Positions 36,741 through 46,835 of a stretch of DNA of 64,000 nt are shown piece by piece (within the stretch, counting starts at the first letter, position 1; every line of letters begins with the position of its first letter). The notes under the pieces were generated by a model. The model did no database searches. It saw only the letters and a list, made by a program, of their open reading frames with translations, and was not told the origin of the DNA. The translations under genes were made by a program, and so were the position numbers. This stretch comes from Atopobium sp. ICM42b (lineage in GTDB: Bacteria > Actinomycetota > Coriobacteriia > Coriobacteriales > Atopobiaceae). Location: contig JDFH01000002.1 of assembly GCA_000564995.1 (NCBI GenBank), positions 117,205-181,204 of the forward strand, in the 5' to 3' direction.

Positions 36741-38546
36741 TCAACCTAAGCTCTTTTTCAAAATGTTCTCCAGCTTAAGGTATGGTCTTCTTCTGTGACG
36801 ATTGTCTACACCGTCCAAGATGTCGGCCACGTCCGCAGCTTCCCCCTCGGTCATTTCAACCGCAATGACCAGTTGAAACTTCGCTCTCGACGCGCCAGTG
36901 TAGAAAAGCAATCCTGGAGGAGCTTGATATTCGCTGTCTTGCTCCCAAACAGCCTTGTCGACGTCGATCAGGAACACTACATCAGCCTCGAGACCCTTGA
37001 ACTCCCTGCAGGTATAGACGGGAACCTTGGAGGTTCCCCAGGCTTTCATTTGATTATCACTGCGGTCGACTCTGATCTTTGCTTTGTGCTTGGAATTGCG
37101 GATGGTTGAACACGTCAAGACGACCATGTCTTCGGCCTTGATGCCATCCTGCTTTGAGGATTGGATCATCTTGTCTATCTGGTCCTCAACTTTTTTTGGG
37201 TCAGTTTCAAATATGAATCTCGGAGGCTCTCCCGAGACGGCTTCGTCCCTGAGCCTATGTTTAATCTTTCTGTTAAGTCCATTGATGGAGCAGTCGGAGA
37301 TGCTTCTGGTGTTCCTGCAGTTGACGTACAGGGTCATCTTGCAGTCAGCTTCGCGAATCAGATCGGGGAGGTCCACTCCCTGAATAAGCTGTCTTTCGTC
37401 ATAGAACACGTAGAAGGAACCGTCTTCGTGCATGGAGTTCAGCAAGTACAGAGACTCAAGTACGCCGGCATCCGCAATCGCCCTCATGCCGAAGTCCTGT
37501 CCTTCATCGATGATGATATGCCTGCTTCGAATCTTTGACTCGTCCGGGCATGTGTCGAGCCATTTGGACAAGCCCCTGTAGTCATCGAAAGAGCCTGTTT
37601 TTGCCTTGGCAAGACCCGATACCGTCATGACGTCCACGTAGTCCGAAAGGCCCTTCTCTCGGATTCTCTTGGCTACATCCTCCTTGAGAAGCCTGTTGAC
37701 GCACAAGAAGAGTGACTTTTTGCCTTCGGAGGCAAGTTGATTGGCTCGCTCGATCGCTAGCAAGGTCTTGCCGGTGCCGGCCGCTCCGTTAATGACAGCA
37801 CTTCTTTGGTCGACAAGGAAATCAAGGATGCGTGCCTGGGAGTCCAGCAGCTGCAAGAACTTTCTCTCTGTCCTGTCAAACCTAACGGAAGGCATCTCCA
37901 CGATGTTGAAGCTGGGAAGCAAGACTTTGTCCAGTATGGACTTTTCCTCAGCTTCGGAGAGTCTGGTGGAGCTTGCGGGACAATAGTCGTGTCGGTAAGA
38001 GTTCCATTTCCCATTAGAGCAGGCGCCGAAGATCTCCTTGATTTTCTTATCGGGATTGAGGGTGTCCTCGTGCGTGAGCGTGAAGTCCGCAAGCGCATGC
38101 GGAGGAAGATTGAGGGAACTCAGCTGCGAGCTGTTCATATCGGGGAACCAGACGGCAGAGAGGATGGAGCACTCTTTGATGCCGAGGCCGCCGTCCTTCT
38201 CTGAGTTGATTCGTTCCCTCATTCGGTACATTGCGTCAGCGGCCTGGTCGTATGGGTCGTGGTTGAACTTGGTTCTTCCACCATTGTAGAACCACTCGGA
38301 ATCGCGATATACGATATTCCTGCCGGCCTTGGCCTCGATGCACAGAATTCCCAGTTCCCTGTGATAGACGACGAAATCGCTCTCCCTCTCTTCGAAGCCG
38401 CGGTTGAACTTCTTCCTGTATTTAAACGAATGGATGACGATGTAGTCTTCGGACAGCCTGTCCCTTAGCGCGTAGTAAATCTCGTCCTCGTGGCTGCTGT
38501 CCTCAAAATCCCTTGGACCGTCGGTTGGATATATCCTTGCGGTCAT
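36741..38546 (-). CDS. NERD-domain nuclease fused to UvrD/RecD-like helicase
   Basis: 601 aa. Residues ~15-120 fit the NERD (nuclease-related) domain, with the PD-(D/E)xK-like core ESDFVVYHRELGILCIEAKAG. The rest is a superfamily 1 helicase: Walker A GAAGTGKTLLA, Walker B IIDEGQDFG, motif III-like FYVFYDERQ, a CRNTRSI motif and a C-terminal VYTCREFKGLEADVVFLID. It begins 2 nt after the druE stop and is the last gene of the operon, so it is most simply a third component of the defence system. NERD-helicase fusions also occur in Nhi-type phage immunity; only the architecture is shared here. Codon use (many AGG, CTT and TCG) differs from the housekeeping genes. Confidence 0.85.
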   Translation of the reverse strand: MTARIYPTDGPRDFEDSSHEDEIYYALRDRLSEDYIVIHSFKYRKKFNRGFEERESDFVVYHRELGILCIEAKAGRNIVYRDSEWFYNGGRTKFNHDPYDQAADAMYRMRERINSEKDGGLGIKECSILSAVWFPDMNSSQLSSLNLPPHALADFTLTHEDTLNPDKKIKEIFGACSNGKWNSYRHDYCPASSTRLSEAEEKSILDKVLLPSFNIVEMPSVRFDRTERKFLQLLDSQARILDFLVDQRSAVINGAAGTGKTLLAIERANQLASEGKKSLFLCVNRLLKEDVAKRIREKGLSDYVDVMTVSGLAKAKTGSFDDYRGLSKWLDTCPDESKIRSRHIIIDEGQDFGMRAIADAGVLESLYLLNSMHEDGSFYVFYDERQLIQGVDLPDLIREADCKMTLYVNCRNTRSISDCSINGLNRKIKHRLRDEAVSGEPPRFIFETDPKKVEDQIDKMIQSSKQDGIKAEDMVVLTCSTIRNSKHKAKIRVDRSDNQMKAWGTSKVPVYTCREFKGLEADVVFLIDVDKAVWEQDSEYQAPPGLLFYTGASRAKFQLVIAVEMTEGEAADVADILDGVDNRHRRRPYLKLENILKKSLG

Positions 38547-38548
38547 GT

Positions 38549-41500
38549 CTATCCTTCCTTAAGTATTTCAATCAGTTCGTTTGATGTCGTTTGCTCGGCC
38601 AGCGCGAGAGTCCATCCAGATATCTCTGCGGACTTTCTGCCAGTCACTTCGAGGATGTGGTCGAACTCCGACTGTTCGATTACCGCGACTCGACGGCCCT
38701 CCCAAGCGAGCAGTGCGACGAACTCGTCATCCAAGAAGCCGAAAACGACATTGGGCTCTGGAAGCTCCTCGAACTCGTCACCACAAATCTTGGCAAGCTC
38801 TGCCAGCAATCGCTGCCCGTCCTCGGATCCCGCTTGGGCATCTTCGCAGATGCGTTGCATTCCAGTAGAGGAGTAGTCGACGTTAGTGAACTCCGGGCAC
38901 ACTTCAATCCCTCGGCTCTCAATGACATCTAGAGATTTTTCCTCTGCGTCCGAGGGGCGTTCATCTTTGGTGCTTGCCTCTACTTGACCCCCTCGACTCG
39001 AAAGTAGTGTGCCGAGGATTTGCTTTGCAGCGCCGCGAGACAGGTCAGCCTGCTTCGATTGGTTGTAGTAGTTCGCGATACATCCGTAGCAGCAGGTCTC
39101 CTCTCCGCAACCGCAATGTCCGTCCACGACATCGTAAGCTGCTTGGATGAGCTTTTCGACCATCTCACTCAACTGCCTTGCATGGCCCGCTCCTCCCGGG
39201 ACGTCATCGTAGATGAGCAGAGACATCGTTCCGTGGTCGTTCTCGTACAGGGTTCCGCCGAGCTCCGTCTGAGGAATGTCTAGCAGCTTGGCAGCAGCTG
39301 TGAAGATGGCCCACATGACTGACTCCCAGCCATATTCGTCGGCAGCAGGAGCGCCGTCGATGTCGAGCACCAGTTCAATCACATCGCTAACGAAAGCGGT
39401 TCCGAGGGCGTCTATGCGGTTATACGAAGGGACGGGATTGTCCTTCTTGCAATACGTCGCGTGTACGACGTCTTCCTTGAAACCTGCTGCTGCGCCGCAG
39501 TACTGGCAGATTTGGAATCCGGCTTTGCCATTACTGTTCACCGCACAAAGCTGTCCATTGCCTGAAAACCTGGCCTCGACGGTTCCGCCGGGGAAAGAGT
39601 AGCTTGAGGGTGAGACCTCGTTGATGGAGTGCTGGCTAAAATAGATCTTTGAGTAGCCCGTGAATCGAGGCTTCCTGAGTCCGATACCTTTCTCCATCTC
39701 CTCCCCTTCGAAGCCAAGCGAAGGGATGAGCATTTTCTTGCGCAATTGGACAGTCTTGTGGCATACGGGGCACTCGCCCTCGTAACTGAGGTTGTCGATT
39801 GGCCATACGAAAGCGCCGCATTCGCATTTTCCGAAGGAGCGCGTGATCAGCTCGTGCCCCTTCTTCTTGCGGATTCCGGTAGAACGCCAAAGCTTGCCGC
39901 CTGCGACGATCTCCGAACCAGGGGCGTACTCGCTAATCGCTTGCCTGAGACCCCTTTGAAGCCGGAGACTCTCCTCCTTTTTACTATGATCAAACTCTCC
40001 GAGGTGAAGCTCTACCAAATCGGTCGGAAAACCATATTTCGGGAGGATACCGTTCTCCGCGAGTATGGAGATGGTCTTCTCCTTCTCGAGAGCTCCCTTG
40101 GACTTTTCGAGCTTGCTGCGCTCGAAGCTGTCGGTGGATTTTCCAAGAGCATCCTCAATGCGCAAGAAGTCCGACCTTTTGATGCCGTGGGTCCTGGTTA
40201 GTCGGCCAAACTCGGCGGAGACGAGCTCCTTGATCCAACTCCAATCGTTGACGCCCAGGCTTTCGGAAACGCTTCCACCAGAAGGGAAGATGACTTCCAA
40301 CTGGCGGGAGATGGTCTCCGGGTGGTCCTCCAGAAAGCTTGAGAGCTGCTTGAGACCGCGAGGCTCGTCATCCTTGAGGGACATAAAGTCATCGTAAACG
40401 AGAGAGTAGTCCTGACCCTCATCATCTCGCATGTGGCGGAAGAACTCGGACATGGCCACTGCGAAGATGTGCCTGATGGCGATCTCCGTGTTCTCCATGT
40501 AGCAGTACGGAACCCAGGTGTCTCCGGCGATGATTCTCCTCGGATCGTTGAAATGAGCGATGTCGTGCGGACGGAGCCTGCAGAAGGTGAGGGCGTAGCC
40601 TGGCATTCCCGCGCGACGTCCCACTCGACCGGCCCTCTGAGTGTAGTTCGCGGTAGACGGCGGAACGTTCCTCATGAAGATGGCCCTCAAGTCACCGACG
40701 TCGACGCCGAGTTCGAAAGTGGTAGTGCAGGAGAGAACGTTCACGTCGCCCTCGATGAACCTGCTCTGGACAAGCCTCGCTCTCTCGGACGAGAGCTGTG
40801 CAGTGTGCTCTTCAATCTCGATTGGAAGAGCTTCCTCGCAGTAGACCTCCTTGTAGAAACGGTCCTTTGCCTTAGCCTCGGCGAAAGTCATCCTCTCCAG
40901 GCGCCCTTCACACTTGTTCGTCATGCACACGCCGTTCGTGTCGAAATGCGACTCGCAGCCGCAGGTGTCGCATCGGAAAACCACGTCGCTGTCCTTGTGC
41001 GGATACATCTTCCAGATGTCCTTGTTCAGCTGGAATCGATCTTTGTTTCCGACCATGTATCCCTCTGCTTCGAAGTGTAAGGAGAGGTAATCGGTCAGGA
41101 AATCGAAGAGTTTCTTCAGTATCGTTCGAACCTGCTCTCTAGAGACTTCGACGCCATAGACCCTGCGCGCATACTTCCTGATGAAAGTCGCCCTCTTGTT
41201 GTCGATGGTGGCAGAGGTGCTTCCCACGAACTTGATGTCGTTTTTGCCGGCGCCTTCACCGCCGTAAACGACGTCGTTCGCGCGGGCGAGGTGGTTAGTG
41301 CGATACTTGTTGACTCCGACGGGCACCTCGATGGCACCCCTCTCGCGAAGCGTTTCCAGGCTCATGACCAGGAAAAGCCTGTAGTCGAAGATGGTGAGCC
41401 ATGGGAACTCGCCGGAGAGATTGAAGACATCCTCCTCGAGTACTCCTGCAATGTTTTCATCCTCGAGGTCGTCGACAAAAGAGGTTGGCTCGACTCTCAC

Positions 41501-43798
41501 GACGCCGAGGCCTTCCAGACTGTTCCTGGAATCCTCAGCCATCAGCTCGTCGATTACCCAGGCCAAGGCCTGGTCTTCCTTTGAGCCGACGCCCATGAAG
41601 CCGGAGTATCGCTTGAAGCCCGTTTCGGCAATCCAGTTGCACACCTGGGTAGGAGAGCAGCCCTCGCCAGACGGAGACTTGGCTTCGACGGCCTCGCGGA
41701 TAAGCTGTCGGATGGTGATGTTTCCGTAAGTACGCTTCATAGCAGGCGCGAAGAACGCAGCGTCTTGGCGCTTGTCGGAGAAGCAGATGACGTTTCCGCC
41801 ATGCTTCTTTTCGGCTTTGGCAAACCTTCCTTTCTGCTTGGGCTCGGATCCGGCCTTGAAGGACGGGATGTCTCTGACGAGGTCGTAGCACACGACGCTT
41901 CCAGCCGCTTCGGGCGACACTCTCATTGGCTGAATCGCGACACGGCTCGTGTAGCCGCAATGATTGCATCTCGCGTCATCTTCGCTGGCGCTGTTGTAAG
42001 CGATGGGGATTCGTTCGCATGCTTCGTGTTCGAACCTATGCCCGATATCGTCTTTTTCCATGCCGATGGAGCCGCAGGTAGGGCAGAGCCACTGGACGGT
42101 CTCGTCCGGGTCCGCCTCTTCGCCTTGTGGAATCAATCGATAGTAGTCACGGGGAATAAACTCATCGTCAGCGTTCGTCCCCTGATGCTTCGGATTGAGC
42201 CATGGGTTCGGGTTGGTATCGCTTATGGATGCCTCCTGTCCCAGGACGTAAGCCTGGCCACAATGACGGCATACCGACGTCTCGTAGACTGGGACCTCGT
42301 AGCCCTCGGGCGACCTTTCGACCGTCGTTTTATGTTCGATGAGCTTCCTGTCCCTCAGGTTCAGGAATATGCCCTCGGGCGCCCTCAGGAATGAGTGGTA
42401 GCGGCTTGTCAGAATGGGGACGTCTTCTGACCTTTGCGCCCAGGAGAGAACCTCCACCATCGAGGACAGGACCTCGATGTCGTCGTCCGACCCGTTCATC
42501 CCCTTAATCCCTATGCTTTTCATCTCGTCGATATCCGTAAGGTCGAGAAGGGCCTCGGACATAGTTCTTACGAGCGCCATGGTGGAGGCCTCGCCAAGGA
42601 GTATTTTGCCTAGGCCTAGCAGAGGTGACTCGAAGTCGGCCAAAATCTGCAGTTTCTCGGACGGGATGGCCGACTTCAACACGTCGGTAAGAAGGCTTCT
42701 CATTTCGTCAGGATTGTATCCTATGCATTCGCGGAGCTGCTTCCAGACTTGAAGGGGCAGGGCTCCCCACGGGGAGTCGTCGAGCGCGGACACGGGAGAG
42801 TCCTTCTCACTGGTAATGACATCAAGGTTGGACGGGTCCGACGAGAACGGCTCGCCGAACAGTTCTTGGGCGAATTTCGCCACGTTCGGCACATCCTCGT
42901 CGGAGCCGATGGTCGCAGATGTGGCGTAGCAATGGAGCTTCGGCATAGATCCAACCTCGGACGCAATTCGGGCTTTGAGCCTTCTGATAAGGTACGCGAT
43001 CTCGGTACCAAGCGCGCCGGTGTAGATATGGGCCTCGTCGATTGCGATATGGCGCCAGTTGGCACCGAAAACGCTTCCGAACAGAGGGGCATCATCGGGA
43101 CGCAGGAGCAAGTACTCGAGCATCGAGTAGTTGGTCAGGAGGATGTTGGGCGGGTTTTCACGAATTGACTCACGCGAGATGATCTCGTTGCGGAGCTTTT
43201 CCTGGCCAGGGTTCTCGCTCTCCCACTTCTTGATTGCCTTTTCCGGAGAGGTTTCCGTGTCTCCGGTGTAGCGACCGAAGGTGATGTCCGTACCGGCAAG
43301 AAGCTGCCTCAGTCGCTTGAGCTGGTCGTTTGCCAAGGCATTCATGGGATAGAGAATCATGGCCCTGATGCCGCTGGATGGTCCCTTTTCCTCGAACTCC
43401 GCTAAAATGTCGTTCACAATAGGAAACAGGAAGGACTCGGTCTTGCCTGAACCGGTACCGGTGACCACTGCATAGTTTCGACCGCTGACGGCCTTCCTGA
43501 TCGCGCGCTCCTGATGTACGTAGAGAGGCCTGTCCGCGTCGAAGCCGCCGAGCTTTAGCATGCTCTCGCAAAGTACGCCTTCGTCGACGAGCTGTCTCAC
43601 GCTAGACGCAAGCCTGTACGGAGGAGCGGCCTCGAGAAACGGGCCTTTGGCGAGAAATCTCCTTTTTCCGAGGATTGTCTCCAGCTGGGACTGAAGGTCA
43701 GGGTCTGCGAAATGGATCGTGGTCGCTATGTACTCGCGATACAGATCCTCTATGGTCCTCGCAGTTTTAATGGGATTGAACTGCTTCTTCTCTGACAT
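38549..43798 (-). CDS. druE: DruE-like giant DEAD/DEAH helicase with DUF1998
   Basis: 1749 aa. Superfamily 2 helicase: Walker A GTGSGKTES (~113-121), IAIDEAHIY near 265, and a second RecA domain with TTTFELGVDVGDL and QRAGRVGRR. Several Cys4 zinc knuckles occur in the middle (CRHCGQAY, CPTCGSIG, CNHCGYT, CDTCGCES, CQYCGAA). The C-terminal DUF1998 ends with CGCGEETCCYGC near 1564, followed by ~175 unassigned residues. This architecture and size are the hallmark of DruE, common to all Druantia types. DISARM uses separate DrmA helicase and DrmB DUF1998 proteins, and MrfA/YprA repair helicases are less than half this length. The gene has a 2-nt gap on each side. Confidence 0.88.
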   Translation of the reverse strand: MSEKKQFNPIKTARTIEDLYREYIATTIHFADPDLQSQLETILGKRRFLAKGPFLEAAPPYRLASSVRQLVDEGVLCESMLKLGGFDADRPLYVHQERAIRKAVSGRNYAVVTGTGSGKTESFLFPIVNDILAEFEEKGPSSGIRAMILYPMNALANDQLKRLRQLLAGTDITFGRYTGDTETSPEKAIKKWESENPGQEKLRNEIISRESIRENPPNILLTNYSMLEYLLLRPDDAPLFGSVFGANWRHIAIDEAHIYTGALGTEIAYLIRRLKARIASEVGSMPKLHCYATSATIGSDEDVPNVAKFAQELFGEPFSSDPSNLDVITSEKDSPVSALDDSPWGALPLQVWKQLRECIGYNPDEMRSLLTDVLKSAIPSEKLQILADFESPLLGLGKILLGEASTMALVRTMSEALLDLTDIDEMKSIGIKGMNGSDDDIEVLSSMVEVLSWAQRSEDVPILTSRYHSFLRAPEGIFLNLRDRKLIEHKTTVERSPEGYEVPVYETSVCRHCGQAYVLGQEASISDTNPNPWLNPKHQGTNADDEFIPRDYYRLIPQGEEADPDETVQWLCPTCGSIGMEKDDIGHRFEHEACERIPIAYNSASEDDARCNHCGYTSRVAIQPMRVSPEAAGSVVCYDLVRDIPSFKAGSEPKQKGRFAKAEKKHGGNVICFSDKRQDAAFFAPAMKRTYGNITIRQLIREAVEAKSPSGEGCSPTQVCNWIAETGFKRYSGFMGVGSKEDQALAWVIDELMAEDSRNSLEGLGVVRVEPTSFVDDLEDENIAGVLEEDVFNLSGEFPWLTIFDYRLFLVMSLETLRERGAIEVPVGVNKYRTNHLARANDVVYGGEGAGKNDIKFVGSTSATIDNKRATFIRKYARRVYGVEVSREQVRTILKKLFDFLTDYLSLHFEAEGYMVGNKDRFQLNKDIWKMYPHKDSDVVFRCDTCGCESHFDTNGVCMTNKCEGRLERMTFAEAKAKDRFYKEVYCEEALPIEIEEHTAQLSSERARLVQSRFIEGDVNVLSCTTTFELGVDVGDLRAIFMRNVPPSTANYTQRAGRVGRRAGMPGYALTFCRLRPHDIAHFNDPRRIIAGDTWVPYCYMENTEIAIRHIFAVAMSEFFRHMRDDEGQDYSLVYDDFMSLKDDEPRGLKQLSSFLEDHPETISRQLEVIFPSGGSVSESLGVNDWSWIKELVSAEFGRLTRTHGIKRSDFLRIEDALGKSTDSFERSKLEKSKGALEKEKTISILAENGILPKYGFPTDLVELHLGEFDHSKKEESLRLQRGLRQAISEYAPGSEIVAGGKLWRSTGIRKKKGHELITRSFGKCECGAFVWPIDNLSYEGECPVCHKTVQLRKKMLIPSLGFEGEEMEKGIGLRKPRFTGYSKIYFSQHSINEVSPSSYSFPGGTVEARFSGNGQLCAVNSNGKAGFQICQYCGAAAGFKEDVVHATYCKKDNPVPSYNRIDALGTAFVSDVIELVLDIDGAPAADEYGWESVMWAIFTAAAKLLDIPQTELGGTLYENDHGTMSLLIYDDVPGGAGHARQLSEMVEKLIQAAYDVVDGHCGCGEETCCYGCIANYYNQSKQADLSRGAAKQILGTLLSSRGGQVEASTKDERPSDAEEKSLDVIESRGIEVCPEFTNVDYSSTGMQRICEDAQAGSEDGQRLLAELAKICGDEFEELPEPNVVFGFLDDEFVALLAWEGRRVAVIEQSEFDHILEVTGRKSAEISGWTLALAEQTTSNELIEILKEG

Positions 43799-43800
43799 GG

Positions 43801-46800
43801 CTAACCTTTCAGTGGAACTTCAAATGAATACTCATAGCGCGGTTTTCCCATTCTCGGCTTGGGAGCGAAGACCGCTGTGACTTCTTTTTGGGTGCGAATC
43901 AAATACGCGACTTCATCCGGAATCGTCAGCTCGGATGAGTCCTTGGCGAGCAGAACCTCAACCAAGTCCTTCGCACGACGCCCGGTGCGCTTAAACAGAA
44001 CACTAGCATTGCTAAGGACCGGCTTGTCGAATCTGAGGTAGAGGGACCCGTCCCTGGACACCAGTTGGTAGTCCTTAACGCCTATGCCCTCCATGCACCT
44101 GAGCAACTGCGCGTCGGTCCAAGCCAACGCGACACCGCCGGGAGTCTCCTTGTCTCCGTAGCCTACTGAGAGCATCATGTTAATGTCCCTTGGTTCGGTG
44201 CTGTTAGGGACGAACATCTTTGGGGCAGCGAACAGGTTGAAGGAAATCACGGCTGGCTGCTTCAACTCCTTGATGCATATCGCATTGAGGCCGGCAAGAA
44301 CGTAGATGACCCTGTTGTATCTCCATCCGGTAGCCCGAATGGTGATTTCCCCCTTGCTAGTTCCTAGCGAGATGGCGTCAGCAAGGCAGACGGGACGTTT
44401 CCGCGAGATTGCGGCAATTTCCTCGGGGATGCTCACGTCTAAAGCGGCGAGCGCGAGTTTTGCGTCTACGCGGCGCGATCCGTCCTCGGACTCAATCGTG
44501 AGGGGAAGGAACTCGTCTTTGAGCAGCATCCTCTTGGAGTAGTCCCCTCGAGCGCGAACTTCCGTCACTGTTCCATCGGGATCAGTGACCCTGATGTTGA
44601 GCCTTGAGTTGAAGGAGTAGCTAGCGACCACGATGCCATTTTCGGCATGCGCCTCAACGAGTCTGAACTGTTGTATCGGAACAATCGCGAAACGGTACCT
44701 AAATACGACCTTGCCGCCATCCGAGATTTGTCGGGCGACAATCTCAACCTCCTCCGAATGCCAGTTAATCCTTGAAGCGCGCTCAAGAGGCAGAGCAATC
44801 TTTCTAGTCCTCGAGGCGCCGAAGTCGTCTTCCCAAACCACTTCGCGTGGTACGTAGAAAGGTTCTCCGTTGCAAGTGCATATGATGTCAAGGTCCCTGA
44901 ATGCAGTCTCGCCGTCGGCGGCCTCGATGGTGATTTTAGGCAAGCCGGCGTTGTCTCCGTCTCTGCAATACACGTAGCCGAACAGGTCGAGGCCTCCGAG
45001 CGTCTCGCCGATGATTCGGTGCTTGTTGATGTGGACGCGGTAGGACTCCTTCCAGACGGCGACCTCTTCGTCGTCCTTTGCGCACATCTTCTTGAAGATT
45101 GAGCCCGAAGCTCCCGGATCGACGTCGTAAACGAATACGGACGTTCCGCTCCAGTCTTCGCCAGACTCATACTTTTCAACCGGGGTCATTCCCGTTCCCG
45201 AGACGATGTAAAAGCCGTCTTTCAACACGTAGGCGATGCGCCTGCATCTCGTGATTTTGTCGTTTCGGCTTCGGAGGTGGTAAGTTCCATCGATGCCGCG
45301 GATGAACTCAAAGCATCCAGGCTTACTTTGCTGGAAGGACTGCTCAAGCGAGCTCTTCTGCTCGAAGGAGCACCCATCCCCCTCAGTTCGCTTCATGAGT
45401 CGCAGCTCGAGATCATATCTTGCCTGGGGCTGAACTACGATTTCCACGTCGTCGAGGATGCACTTGTTCAGCTTCATCTCGAAGCGCTGCTCGTGGAGCT
45501 TGACGCCGCCGATGTAGAAGTCGATTTTGTCTCCAAGGAAGGTGGGTGGGTATTGCTTCTTCGCCCACTTAACCGAGACGACACCTTGCTCGAGATTGAG
45601 GCAGAGGTCGGCGGAAGGCAGGCTGACATACTGTTTCAGAGTATTTGCTTGTCCTCTGCTGGCACCGCGAGCTGCACTTGAGCTGCTACTAGATTTCTTC
45701 TCTGCCACTTCGTGTAGCGTGACGATTGCGGCCTCTGGGAGGTTAAAGCTTTCCATGAGGACATATTCGCTCCTGGAGAGCCTGTTTGTCTCGATCTGCG
45801 CTGCCGCCTTAAGCGCGGCTTCAAAAAGAGGGGCGATTGTGAAGTCGGGAGCCTTCTGTAAGATTCTGATTACGGATTCTTTTTTCGGGGCGTACTTACC
45901 GCCATCACGCTTCAGCTCTTTTAAAATTGCGTTTCCGTCGATTTCACCACCGAACCCGACGGAGCCGCTCCTCAATTCTTTTGCCAGGGGCATGAGGGAA
46001 CACTTCCACAGGTCTTCCCAAGACTCTCCAGAAAGACCGCCGTGCAGCAGTGCCGTGTAGAAGTAGTAGGCAGCAGCTTCTCCTTGGGCGTACAAGGGCA
46101 TGCCTCGTTTTTTGAGTAAGTAGACAAATCGTCTCTTTAAGTCGTTTAGGATGTTTTGGCTCAAGGGCAAAGTTTTTGAGAAGTTGCCCCACAGGTTGTC
46201 ATCAGCGAAGGAGTCCCTGGCGAGATCTGCCACAAAGATAAGGAAGAGATCGGGGAGGAACTGCTCGGAAATGTCGAGGACCTTTCCGGGATGGGCTTTG
46301 TAACCCGAAAAGAGCTTCAGGAATGATTCTCTAATATCCTCGAGCTCGACTGAGAATGCCGGGAACGCTTGGTGGACCAGTACTGTATCGTAGCGGTCGC
46401 ATAAGTCGTCAAACACAGCCTTTGCTTTTTGCTGGTTCGACTTCAGAAATTCGCCATGAGGAGTACTTAAAGAAGACTCATGGACGTAGTTGTACCTGCA
46501 ATCCCACGATTTTCTGTCAACCCGTTTAGGCGCTGTCTTGTTTGTTTTCTCCGGTGCGGATTGGATAGAGTGTTCTACAGGCTTTTGGCGTTCCTGAGAC
46601 ATGAGCGACACGAAGCGCATAGGATCGTCAAAGTAGGCATCGGCGAGTTTTGTGAACTCGCTGAAGGCCTTGCCAACAACGTCTTTAATTATAGACTCGT
46701 CTTCGTCGAAAGCCTCTTCAAGCGTCTTGTAGCCGGCTCTTGACAGGGACCGGGTGAGTCGGACGCTTATATTCGTGTCATCGAGCGGCATTTCTGCAAG

Positions 46801-46830
46801 CTGCTTCGCCTTGTTTCGCAAGTTTTCCAT
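43801..46830 (-). CDS. druH: DruH-like protein of Druantia type III
   Basis: About 1009 aa from ATG 46830, or 1022 aa from an upstream TTG at 46869. I favour the ATG because it lies 5 nt after the stop of the upstream ribbon-helix-helix frame. I recognise no catalytic motif. Residues ~20-65 look like a helix-hairpin-helix segment (TRSLSRAGYKTLEEAFDED). The middle is helical, and the C-terminal half is rich in beta-strand sequence with several repeated VEIVV/KITIEA-like stretches. Druantia type III consists of DruH plus DruE, and size and position fit DruH. The assignment is mainly from context. Confidence 0.7.
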   Translation of the reverse strand: MENLRNKAKQLAEMPLDDTNISVRLTRSLSRAGYKTLEEAFDEDESIIKDVVGKAFSEFTKLADAYFDDPMRFVSLMSQERQKPVEHSIQSAPEKTNKTAPKRVDRKSWDCRYNYVHESSLSTPHGEFLKSNQQKAKAVFDDLCDRYDTVLVHQAFPAFSVELEDIRESFLKLFSGYKAHPGKVLDISEQFLPDLFLIFVADLARDSFADDNLWGNFSKTLPLSQNILNDLKRRFVYLLKKRGMPLYAQGEAAAYYFYTALLHGGLSGESWEDLWKCSLMPLAKELRSGSVGFGGEIDGNAILKELKRDGGKYAPKKESVIRILQKAPDFTIAPLFEAALKAAAQIETNRLSRSEYVLMESFNLPEAAIVTLHEVAEKKSSSSSSAARGASRGQANTLKQYVSLPSADLCLNLEQGVVSVKWAKKQYPPTFLGDKIDFYIGGVKLHEQRFEMKLNKCILDDVEIVVQPQARYDLELRLMKRTEGDGCSFEQKSSLEQSFQQSKPGCFEFIRGIDGTYHLRSRNDKITRCRRIAYVLKDGFYIVSGTGMTPVEKYESGEDWSGTSVFVYDVDPGASGSIFKKMCAKDDEEVAVWKESYRVHINKHRIIGETLGGLDLFGYVYCRDGDNAGLPKITIEAADGETAFRDLDIICTCNGEPFYVPREVVWEDDFGASRTRKIALPLERASRINWHSEEVEIVARQISDGGKVVFRYRFAIVPIQQFRLVEAHAENGIVVASYSFNSRLNIRVTDPDGTVTEVRARGDYSKRMLLKDEFLPLTIESEDGSRRVDAKLALAALDVSIPEEIAAISRKRPVCLADAISLGTSKGEITIRATGWRYNRVIYVLAGLNAICIKELKQPAVISFNLFAAPKMFVPNSTEPRDINMMLSVGYGDKETPGGVALAWTDAQLLRCMEGIGVKDYQLVSRDGSLYLRFDKPVLSNASVLFKRTGRRAKDLVEVLLAKDSSELTIPDEVAYLIRTQKEVTAVFAPKPRMGKPRYEYSFEVPLKG

Positions 46831-46835
46831 CGCTA

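Noticed and set aside
38549-43798. DISARM (DrmA/DrmB) assignment for the DUF1998 helicase
   Set aside because: DISARM separates the helicase and DUF1998 proteins and has a methylase gene. Here a single 1749-aa protein carries both and no methylase belongs to the operon.
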